Below, piece by piece: positions 1 to 6,694 of a stretch of 15,485 nucleotides of DNA. Position 1 is the stretch's first letter. Each line of letters begins with the position of its first letter. Source of the stretch: Nitrosomonas sp. (GTDB taxonomy: Bacteria; Pseudomonadota; Gammaproteobacteria; Burkholderiales; Nitrosomonadaceae); the NCBI GenBank assembly GCA_016721865.1, contig JADKHF010000033.1, positions 1-15,485 on the forward strand, given 5' to 3'. The position numbers and the translations under genes were made by a program. Below the pieces are notes generated by a model. The model worked only from the letters and a program-made list of their open reading frames with translations, ran no database searches and was not told where the DNA came from.

Positions 1-993
1 TCCATTTCACTACCGGCGCTATAAACACCCTTTCATTTTCAACAAATTCACGAAATGAACCTTTGTTCTCATAAGCCAGATTAACACGATAAAGCAGGGT
101 GTTATCCTTTGTTAGCGGACCGGTACTATCCACTGTGGTGCGATACTGATTAAAAGATCCGAATTGCTGTTGCAGCGCATGGTAGGACGTGGCCAATGGT
201 TGCTTAGTGACCAGATTAATCATGCCGCCAGGCTCAATCCGCCCATACAAGATTGCAGCAGGTCCTTTGAGCACCTCAATACGCTCCAGGTTAGCAACCT
301 CTCTATCACCAGCTTGTAAAGTGGGGATTGGTTACGAACCCATTACGATAAAAATCAAAGGTCCTGAAGCCCCGATCTTAAAGCTTTCTGCCGATTCTGC
401 TTGTGCTTTAAAACACCGCTGACATTTTCTAGAGCGGTCTCAATTCTTGTTACCTGTTGGTCTTTCATTACCTGTTGAGGAACAACCTGTATATTTATGG
501 GAGTTTCCATGATCAGCGTATCGGTCTTGGTTGCCGTGCTGGCATTGCGGCGGTTATAGCTCATATTATGCGGTGAATCACCTTCCATGGGACTGGCCAC
601 AGTGATTTCGGGCAAGAGCATCCGATCTAAAATACTTGTATTCTGCGGATTCACATGCGAGAACTCCAGAGTGTATTGGCCCGGCGCATTTTCCACCGCC
701 ACGAGTCCACTACCGGTGAGGAGTTTAGTGATTGCTTGCTCAGGCGTGTAGCGGCCATTTATTGCAGAGGCTTGCTTATCTGCGACCAGCCTGGCATCTA
801 CACCGATCAAGATACCCATCTGAGTAGCGAGTTGTGTAATAGCCTGACTAAGAGGTTGCTCAGCGATATTGATTTCTACGGTTTGCTGTGAAGATTGCGC
901 ATAAACGCAGATTGACGGAACGATACACAAGAACAAAATAAAACCGAATAAGACGGCACGATATGTTGAAGTTATTAAATTTATAGCAGTCAT
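1..993 (-). pseudogene. TonB-dependent siderophore receptor with N-terminal signalling (STN) domain; frame-broken and cut by the window edge
   Basis: This is an outer-membrane receptor of the FecA/FpvA transducer type, which imports a ferric chelate and signals to FecR. From the ATG at 993 the protein has a hydrophobic signal peptide (about residues 10-33), an STN domain (about 36-110: the secretin/TonB short N-terminal fold, with stretches such as EQPLSQAITQLATQMGI) and the start of the plug (TPINIQVVPQQVMKDQQVTRIETALENVSGV). The continuous frame stops at 355, but homology goes on in other frames: KAQAESAESFKI, then RGFRTFDFYRNGF, then GDREVANLERIEVLKGP and LYGRIEPGGMINLVTKQP, open to position 1. 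That means about three single-base indels near 407-414, 370-374 and 317. The start has a good Shine-Dalgarno (AAAGAGG). The gene lies downstream of fecI/fecR but behind a terminator, so it probably has its own promoter. The fold is certain; the chelate is unknown. Confidence 0.85.
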
Positions 994-1124
994 GAGATTC
1001 CTCTTTCTGGGTAGAAAAACTTATTTCTAATATCCATGACATGCGAGCCAAAAAATCGGGTAGCCCTTATTGCAATTTTTTCAAAATATTTATTTCTGCA
1101 GAATGGTTCTCGGGAGAAAAAAAA

Positions 1125-1158
1125 CCCACCCCACCGCAATAGGTGGCGGTGGGGTGGG
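1125..1158 (-). terminator. Intrinsic terminator after fecR
   Basis: A perfect 13-bp GC-rich inverted repeat lies at 1125-1137 and 1146-1158 with an 8-nt loop. On the plus strand it is preceded by a run of eight A (1117-1124), so the minus-strand transcript reads GC stem, loop, stem, then U8. This is a textbook rho-independent terminator for leftward transcription. It should end the fecI-fecR message before the receptor gene that starts at 993. Confidence 0.93.
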
Positions 1159-1218
1159 TGCGAAGCAGAGGAAAGGCAGTTATTCTTTAAGCAGTGGTTC
1201 TGATAAGGTAAGTTAGGG

Positions 1219-2166
1219 TCACAGCATATTATGCAGTTTAGCAAGCCTGTCAGGTCTTCCAGATCAATCCAGACAAACCATTTACCAGGTTGCTTGGCAC
1301 GGATGGGTAGTGCATTTTCCAGTATGCTCAGCGCTGCTGCCGGATTGTCAATGGGCAAAACACCTGTGAAACGAAGTCGTCCAGCCTCTTCGTCAATTTT
1401 CAGGAAACCTTCGCGGTAGCGCGCAAGATCACGGATCACTTGATCCAGCGGGGCATCCTGATATACCAGACGTCCTTGTATCCAACTTGCTGCAAATGGG
1501 GAAGCTGCCTCTGGCAAATGAATGCGCTTACTATTCAGGCGTATGCTTTGTCCGGTCTGCAAAGTAACCGATTGTTGCGGGTGATCACGATTGGTAACAG
1601 CAACTTGTGGCTCGATGACAGTGACTATGCTGTCATGGTCAGTTTGGTCAACAGTATAACGGGTACCCAATGCCCGCGCTATTCCATCGCGGCTTTCAAC
1701 AATGAAAGGCCGTGGCGTAAGCAATGAATCCAGTACTACTTTGCCAGCAGGCGCCCCGTACAGGATGATGCGGCGTTGCTGTGTATCGAACGCAATATCC
1801 GCTGCGCTGTCACTGTCGAGCGTGATATGACTGCCATCTGTCAGGGTAATTCGACGCATTTCGCCAATACCGGTACGCTCGTCAGCCAACCACTCGGAAA
1901 GAGAAAGCCCATAAAGACTGCCCAGCAACAATACAATGCCCAGGAGTGCCTTGATTCCTGCACGTGACTTTTGTTTCCGGGGGAGTTACACTGCGCCAGA
2001 GATGATCAATTTGCTCATACGCTTCTCTGTGACGCGGATCTAGCGCTAACCACGTTTCGAAATCAGCGCGCTGTTTATTGCTGATCTGGTCGCCAGATAA
2101 GCAAACCGCCCACTCAGCGGCTTGCTCGCTCAGTGAAATGGTATCCGAATCAGTAGATTCAGGCAT
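1219..2166 (-). pseudogene. fecR: FecR-like anti-sigma regulator, frameshifted
   Basis: FecR-family proteins sit in the inner membrane, sense the loaded outer-membrane receptor through its STN domain and control the cognate FecI sigma factor. The start chosen is the ATG at 2166, overlapping the fecI stop by a few bases (translational coupling). The N-terminal DUF4880 domain reads SEQAAEWAVCLSGDQISNKQ, then FETWLALDPRHREAYEQIDHLW. Near 1968 the frame breaks: after PPETK the family sequence resumes one base off as SRAGIKALLGIVLLLGSLYG, the transmembrane helix, followed by the FecR domain (RITLTDGSHITLDSDSAADI, then FIVESRDGIARALGTRYTV) and the C-terminal STN-interacting part. The resumed frame stays open to 990, but its last ~90 residues after KWFVWID look non-coding and pass through the terminator. 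The natural stop is probably near 1219 or 1250, so this end is approximate. Confidence 0.85.
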
Positions 2167-2691
2167 GCATCTCGGCCTTAAATTGATATAGGCGCTGGTG
2201 GCAATAGGCCAGCGCTTTAACAAGATGTTGTTTGACCCGGCTTTCGGATACCTTCATCACCTGGGCAATTTCGGCATAAGTCATGCCATCAACGCGTGCC
2301 ATCAAGAAGGCTTGCCGTGACCGCTCATCGAGTTCTTCGATGAGCATGAGCAGTGTGCGTTCCAGCAATTGGAGAACTGCGGAAACATAGGCTACATCCT
2401 GACAGGATTGTTCAGAAATCAGTGCGGACATGTTGCGCAGAGTTTCTTCCTCAACCTTATGTTTCCGATTTAAATTGATCATCAACCGGTTGGCGGTTAC
2501 CAGCAGATAAGCACGTGGCTCTCGCAAACTGGGTATCTCCTGCAACGACAACAACCGGATAAAAGTATCATGCGAAAGATCGGCAGCATGGTGCGGCAAG
2601 TCATTTTTTTCTTCAACCATGCATATAACCAGCCATGATGCTCGCGATATAGCGAATCGATTAGTTTTTTTGACTGGTACAGTTGACTCAT
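2159..2691 (-). pseudogene. fecI: FecI-like ECF sigma factor, frameshifted at an A7 tract
   Basis: This is an extracytoplasmic-function sigma factor of the iron-transport (FecI) group, expected to transcribe the linked receptor gene. The N-terminal part reads LIDSLYREHHGWLYAWLKKK, the FecI-typical start of region 2. One base off, the rest follows: NDLPHHAADLSHDTFIRLL (region 2), then REPRAYLLVTANRLMINLNR, and a full region 4 (LDERSRQAFLMARVDGMTYAEI, with helix-turn-helix KVSESRVKQHLVKAL). The break falls exactly at the seven A of the minus strand (plus-strand T7, 2604-2610); eight A, or a -1 ribosomal or transcriptional slip there, would restore the protein. The start at 2691 was chosen because family similarity begins at MSQLYQSKKLIDSLY; no good Shine-Dalgarno is seen. 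The stop overlaps the fecR start. Real gene decay, a homopolymer sequencing error and slippage are all possible. Confidence 0.87.
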
Positions 2692-2760
2692 AGATTGCAG
2701 AAGCACTTTGCGATATGTCGAATAACGCGGCATTCTGCCAGTAAAACCGAATAGAAAGAA

Positions 2761-2777
2761 TGCGACAGATTGTCGCA
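2761..2777. promoter_or_regulatory. 17-bp perfect palindrome upstream of fecI
   Basis: TGCGACA-GAT-TGTCGCA is a perfect inverted repeat with 7-bp arms and a 3-bp centre, about 70 bp upstream of the fecI start. It could be a repressor operator or a small leader hairpin. It does not resemble a Fur box. The function is not known from sequence. Confidence 0.35.
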
Positions 2778-3020
2778 GGACGGTACAGCAGACCGAGAAA
2801 GGCAGCAAATAATTGGTCAACCTCAATTTGCAACAAAAATGCCGGGCGCCTCAAAACATTCAAAGTTCTAAACAAAAATGAGACACGAGAAAAAAACGGT
2901 GACGCAGCATATGTTTGATATGTAATGAAACATTTTTTTGAGCAAACAAAGTGTTTTGACAAAGCTTGGGTTCTTGTTACGCCCTGTTATCTTTCTTAAT
3001 TGGGGTTTGCCGCGCTTGAG

Positions 3021-3458
3021 TTATTTTTCGGGTTTTGGCAAGAACGTAAGTGAAGGCCTGTTGAATTTGTGGCGCATCGCATTGATAGCATTCAACAGTA
3101 AGGGTTGCGCGACAATTCTGGCTTCCAGCTTGCGCTTATTAGGAAAATCCATAAATGAAATTCCGATCAGCATTGTCAGCAAGCCCTGTCCTGGCAGAAA
3201 AAGCATTAAAAAACCTGCTATCAGAAATACAATACCAATAATGTTTTTAATAATTAATCCACTGATGCGTAGCGCCGGATGATGATCCTTCATCCAGTGC
3301 CGAGGAACCCGCATATCAAAATAGTCACTCGGCAAGCGAATCAGAATCCATGGGATTGCAATTAGAGAACCAATAAAGCCAATAATAGATGCCGCAGTCA
3401 AACCAACAAGAACATTGATGGATATCCATTGCTGAATGGTTACGACGATATCTTCCAT
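3021..3458 (-). CDS. PGPGW-type small integral membrane protein
   Basis: A 145-residue inner-membrane protein of unknown function. Two hydrophobic helices are seen early (about residues 15-40, WISINVLVGLTAASIIGFIG and following) and two more centrally (about 66-100, around IIGIVFLIAGFLMLFLPGQG). The LPGQG turn followed by LLTMLIGISFMDFPNKR and a basic C-terminal tail (MRHKFNRPSLTFLPKPEK) matches the pattern of the PGPGW putative transmembrane protein family, here with Q in place of the second P. The gene is short but has a clean frame and strong membrane periodicity. It lies downstream of amoC on the same strand with a hairpin between them, so co-transcription is uncertain. The Shine-Dalgarno is weak. 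Family placement is from memory of the motif; no biochemical role should be assumed. Confidence 0.75.
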   Translation of the reverse strand: MEDIVVTIQQWISINVLVGLTAASIIGFIGSLIAIPWILIRLPSDYFDMRVPRHWMKDHHPALRISGLIIKNIIGIVFLIAGFLMLFLPGQGLLTMLIGISFMDFPNKRKLEARIVAQPLLLNAINAMRHKFNRPSLTFLPKPEK

Positions 3459-3552
3459 GATGCAAATACCCAGGTATAAGGAATGAAATTATCCAGACTT
3501 AACTGGATAAAAATCTGTTGGCAAAATTATAGCAAGGAAGCCGAGAGAATTT

Positions 3553-3584
3553 TTCCTGCTGCCTGTTAAAGCGGACAGCAGGAA
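3553..3584 (-). terminator. Hairpin downstream of amoC
   Basis: TTCCTGCTG (3553-3561) pairs perfectly with CAGCAGGAA (3576-3584), 28 bp beyond the amoC stop. In the direction of amoC transcription the stem is followed by AAAAATTCTC rather than a U run, so it may be a weak terminator or a 3'-end stabilising hairpin that limits read-through into the PGPGW gene. Confidence 0.5.
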
Positions 3585-3611
3585 TGATGCCTAGAACATC
3601 AAGATTGTGGA

Positions 3612-4421
3612 TTAGGGAACTATCCGGTTATTCAGAATTTCTTTGCTTTGGTTATTCCAGATAACATCGGTCAGGTTGGAGTAACGGGTGATAATCTGTG
3701 CTGCAATACCACCTGAAAACAACCCTGCCCAGCCCAGAATCACAAAGCCCCAGTGCAATGGTGCACTGAACAGCTCTTCCATGAACCAGAATGCATGACC
3801 CCATTCATTCAATCCTACGTTTGGCAGAATCATCAATGGACCAGCAATTGCCATAACCAGCGGGAATGATGTGCCGCGACTATACAGTGGCAGACGGGTC
3901 ATCGCGTACAGGTATGATGCTACGCCACACACGATGTACATTGGGAATGAACCATAGAACACGACTACGTGACTTGGTGTGAAGCTGGTGTCACGAATAA
4001 TCACTTGGTGCCACGATGCATCTTGCTCAGTGAAGAAGCTGCCGCCCCAGTAAACACCAAACAGATAAACTCCCAGCCACATCATCCAGTAGAAATAACG
4101 TTTAATCTCTAACTTGGGATCCAGGTTGTCCAGTTGCTCTTTCGTGTCACGGGTCTTCAGTATCCAGCCCCAGGTGACTAATGCAAACAAAGGCATCAGG
4201 GTCATGTGAACTCGCCACAGACCCATCCACACCTTGTCAAATTCCGGCTCCATCGAATCCATGCCATGTGAATAAGCAAATGTCCTTTGATACCAGATCC
4301 AGAATATCGCTACCAGTAGCATGGTTAGCATGCCCAGCTTGTAGTACTTTGAGTCGTACCACTGCGATATGTCATAGTCAGCGCTCTTACTTGCGCTCGT
4401 TGTGCCATAAGTTGTTGCCAT
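3612..4421 (-). CDS. amoC: Ammonia monooxygenase subunit C, singleton copy
   Basis: AmoC is the multi-pass membrane subunit of ammonia monooxygenase, which oxidises ammonia to hydroxylamine. This 269-residue protein is full length, with about six hydrophobic segments (e.g. 29-43, 112-126, 152-172, 186-200, 222-240). The copper-ligand patterns known from the homologous PmoC are present: D134-x3-H138-x12-H151 (CuC type) and N205-x3-H209-x13-H223 (CuD type). No amoA or amoB lies on either side, so this is a monocistronic amoC, like the divergent amoC3 that N. europaea and several other ammonia oxidisers carry beside their amoCAB operons; published work ties that copy to the sigma-E stress response and recovery from starvation. 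The ATG has a strong AGGAGGT Shine-Dalgarno, and a sigma-E-like promoter lies about 95 bp upstream. It is divergent to a Pho-regulated porin. Product identity is very secure; the 'amoC3' role is inferred from solitary context and promoter. Confidence 0.96.
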   Translation of the reverse strand: MATTYGTTSASKSADYDISQWYDSKYYKLGMLTMLLVAIFWIWYQRTFAYSHGMDSMEPEFDKVWMGLWRVHMTLMPLFALVTWGWILKTRDTKEQLDNLDPKLEIKRYFYWMMWLGVYLFGVYWGGSFFTEQDASWHQVIIRDTSFTPSHVVVFYGSFPMYIVCGVASYLYAMTRLPLYSRGTSFPLVMAIAGPLMILPNVGLNEWGHAFWFMEELFSAPLHWGFVILGWAGLFSGGIAAQIITRYSNLTDVIWNNQSKEILNNRIVP

Positions 4422-4433
4422 TTTGTTACCTCC

Positions 4434-4450
4434 TATTAATTAATTAATTA
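4434..4450. repeat. Tetranucleotide (ATTA)n repeat in the amoC leader
   Basis: Four tandem ATTA units (ATTAATTAATTAATTAA) lie directly upstream of the AGGAGGT Shine-Dalgarno of amoC, inside the inferred 5' leader. The tract is AT-only and unstructured, and its copy number could vary by slippage. Confidence 0.7.
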
Positions 4451-4515
4451 AACAAGTTAGCTAATAGAAATAAGTGCTTAGCATGGAAACATTAAAAATC
4501 CAACTAAACACATTT

Positions 4516-4544
4516 TTAGTGTAGTCATTTCCAGGGAAAGTTCC
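4516..4544 (-). promoter_or_regulatory. Sigma-E-like promoter of amoC
   Basis: On the minus strand GGAACTT (plus 4538-4544) is followed after 16 bases by CACTAA (plus 4516-4521). This matches the sigma-E/RpoE pattern GGAACTT-N16-TCTAA closely at -35 and partly at -10. Transcription would start near 4509, leaving a leader of about 88 nt before the amoC ATG. It agrees with the reported sigma-E dependence of singleton amoC in N. europaea. Confidence 0.65.
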
Positions 4545-4683
4545 CGTTTTTTCAAGATAGCTAATTCACGAATTAAACATGGAAATTATTCAACTTATGT
4601 CGAATGCATCGCATATTCCAAGAAAAATGATTTTAGCCACGAGTAATGAATAGGTTAAAAACTAAATTCTGATAAAAAAAGCA

Positions 4684-4717
4684 CTGTCACAAAACTGTAA
4701 CATTCCTGTTATATAAA
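4684..4717 (+). promoter_or_regulatory. Pho box and -10 element of the porin gene
   Basis: CTGTCAC (4684), CTGTAAC (4695) and CTGTTAT (4706) are repeated with exact 11-bp spacing, the half-site layout bound by PhoB (consensus CTGTCAT-N4-CTGTCAT). After the first two half-sites come ten bases and then TATAAA (4712-4717), the same geometry as in the E. coli phoA promoter, where the Pho box replaces the -35. Transcription should start near 4724, with a leader of about 45 nt. This predicts induction of the porin by phosphate starvation. Confidence 0.8.
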
Positions 4718-4768
4718 GGTTGCCATCTTTCATGACTTACTTTTTAAACTCCGGATCAAAGACTGACT

Positions 4769-6481
4769 ATGAAATCACTCAGATTTATTTTGGCAACCGT
4801 AGCAGTAATAAATTTATGCACTCTATCCAATGCTTATGCTCTGGATTTATATGTTGACACAAAAACCAAGCAAATTTTTGCGGAACCTGGACCTGGTCGG
4901 GTTCATATGGGTTCGTACGTAAAAGAAGAAAAAACAGAAACGCCAAAAATATTGGCGACCCCTTCACAATCTCCAGTCGAGTCTTCGAAAAAAACAGAAT
5001 CGGCTGAATTAATGCCAGCCCGCAAAGATCAACCTATCGAGGTAGCAGATAAATCTGAAACTGTGCGTCTTGCCGAAACGGTCTCAGTGCTCGAAGAACG
5101 TGTCAAGGAAGTCGAAAAAATACACGGAACTTTTGATGATCGTGGCTTGCATTGGTCAACCAAGGACGGCAACTTTTCAGTGTCACTCAATGGGCGCATA
5201 CAACCAGCTTCGCAATACAACTTCATCAATGATCCAGCCCCTGCCACTGGAAGTAACTTACCTTATGAATTTAATAGTGGTATGAATATCCGCCGTGCAC
5301 GTCTTGGTGTTGAAGGTACATTTTATAAAATATGGGATTACAAATTCGAGTACGACTTCAGTCGGGGTAATGGTTCAGTTGGATCCGGAATTACCGATGC
5401 GTACGTGCGGCTGAATCACACCAATGAATTGTCCTATAAAGTAGGTTCATTCAAGGAACCGTTCAGTCTGGAGGAAGCCGCTAGTAACCGCTACCTAACA
5501 TTTATTGAACGTCATATGTCGGTCAACTCATTCGTCGACAATCCCAATACATACAAAACTGGTATCGGTGTCAACTACGCGGTTCAACGGTGGCAGACTG
5601 GATTAGCCTTTCAAACAGAACCGATTGGTGCATGGTCAGCAGCTTCAACGTCGGTTAATGCCAACGGTAACCAGAGTCGCAATAACGGCTCTGGCGATAC
5701 CGGCTGGGAAGGTATCGGCCGCGTTACTGGCAGGCCTTGGATGCTAGATGAAACCAAGTTTGTGCATGTGGGTATCTCTGCAGGGCACACTGATGTCAAT
5801 ACTCAATACCGAGCTGACGGTACTATGGTAGGTGAGGGGCAAACCGGAGGTGGCGGCGGAATGGCGTTCTTTGCATTCCCTGGAACAAACGTGGATCGTA
5901 CCAATATGCTGAATACTGGCAACTTAAGTTATGGAGCTTTGAATGACCCGAATCGCCGCCGGATTAGCAGTTATGATCGCTTTGGTGCAGAATACTGGTT
6001 TGTGCATGGTCCATTTTCAGCTCAAGCTGAATATTTACGCACAAACATAAATGGTACCGGTTATGACGGCGAGCATCTGACTGGTGTCTACGGTTTTGTG
6101 AGTTACTTTCTGACCGGTGAATCTAAGCCCTACCACGTCAGAAACGGTGCGGCAAACCGGCTAAAACCCAATCGGCCATTCAAATGGGGTAGTAGTTCCG
6201 GCTGGGGTGCATGGGAGGTCGCCGCTGGTTATGACTATATCGATTTAAATAATGGTGTTATCAAGGGTGGTAAGGCTGATATGGTCAGGATGGGCCTAAA
6301 CTGGTATCCCCATTCGAATGTTAAATTTCAAACTAACATTATCTATATGCTGGATATCAACACAGCCGGAACTCCAACCACAAATACTAATGGCTACTCA
6401 GGTGGCGCCGGCGCACGTACTCACGGATGGAATAATGGCGATTTTGCCTCATTCCTGACACAGGCTACAATCGACTTTTGA
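4769..6481 (+). CDS. Phosphate-selective porin, OprP/OprO family
   Basis: An outer-membrane beta-barrel channel, probably for phosphate or polyphosphate uptake. The 570-residue precursor has a signal peptide (about 1-24, cleaved near SNAYA/LD) and a charged, low-complexity periplasmic segment (about 40-115) containing a short coiled coil, ETVSVLEERVKEVEKIHG, typical of Porin_O_P proteins. The barrel begins at about 125 (GLHWSTKDGNFSVSLNGRIQ) and shows alternating strands such as NIRRARLGVEGTFYKIWDYK and KVGSFKEPFSLEEAASNRYL. It ends with a terminal phenylalanine (TQATIDF), the usual outer-membrane insertion signal. The Pho box directly upstream and the PstS-type gene downstream support a role in phosphate supply. 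The Shine-Dalgarno is poor; the start was chosen because it yields a proper signal peptide. Substrate selectivity versus other anions cannot be read from the sequence. Confidence 0.9.
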   Translation: MKSLRFILATVAVINLCTLSNAYALDLYVDTKTKQIFAEPGPGRVHMGSYVKEEKTETPKILATPSQSPVESSKKTESAELMPARKDQPIEVADKSETVRLAETVSVLEERVKEVEKIHGTFDDRGLHWSTKDGNFSVSLNGRIQPASQYNFINDPAPATGSNLPYEFNSGMNIRRARLGVEGTFYKIWDYKFEYDFSRGNGSVGSGITDAYVRLNHTNELSYKVGSFKEPFSLEEAASNRYLTFIERHMSVNSFVDNPNTYKTGIGVNYAVQRWQTGLAFQTEPIGAWSAASTSVNANGNQSRNNGSGDTGWEGIGRVTGRPWMLDETKFVHVGISAGHTDVNTQYRADGTMVGEGQTGGGGGMAFFAFPGTNVDRTNMLNTGNLSYGALNDPNRRRISSYDRFGAEYWFVHGPFSAQAEYLRTNINGTGYDGEHLTGVYGFVSYFLTGESKPYHVRNGAANRLKPNRPFKWGSSSGWGAWEVAAGYDYIDLNNGVIKGGKADMVRMGLNWYPHSNVKFQTNIIYMLDINTAGTPTTNTNGYSGGAGARTHGWNNGDFASFLTQATIDF

Positions 6482-6694
6482 GACAGTTAAACTTGTATAC
6501 AAGCTGGGAGCTCAGGAAATTATCTTGAATTCCCGGCAATATTCCAGGTTGCTTCCTATCTAACCAGCCTCTTTAGGTGCTTATCGGCCAAAATACTATC
6601 CTTGTCTAAAAATATACTTTAATATTCTTATATATAGATAGAACAATGCAGCCACCAGGACTGAGGCGACCATCTCAAACAAATGGAGAGTGAA
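6482..6694. other. Porin-pstS intergenic region
   Basis: 213 bp of AT-rich sequence with no open frame of note. No Pho box with 11-bp spacing and no convincing terminator is seen, so pstS may be read through from the porin promoter. The stretch at 6605-6645 is strongly AT-rich and could hold a separate promoter. Confidence 0.4.

Noticed and set aside
189..422. Plus-strand 77-residue open frame at the left end
   Set aside because: It is opposite the receptor coding sequence and shows no protein-like features.
2827..2962. N-terminal extension of the fecI downstream frame up to 2962
   Set aside because: The residues (Phe-, Ser- and Arg-rich) lack any sigma-factor similarity; the true N terminus lies in the other frame from 2691.
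2692..3000. Possible Fur box upstream of fecI
   Set aside because: Expected for iron genes, but no stretch resembles the GATAATGATAATCATTATC pattern; only a weak ATGTTT/AAACAT pair was found.
6482..6694. Second Pho box in front of pstS
   Set aside because: A TTGTCT near 6602 has no partner half-site 11 bp away.
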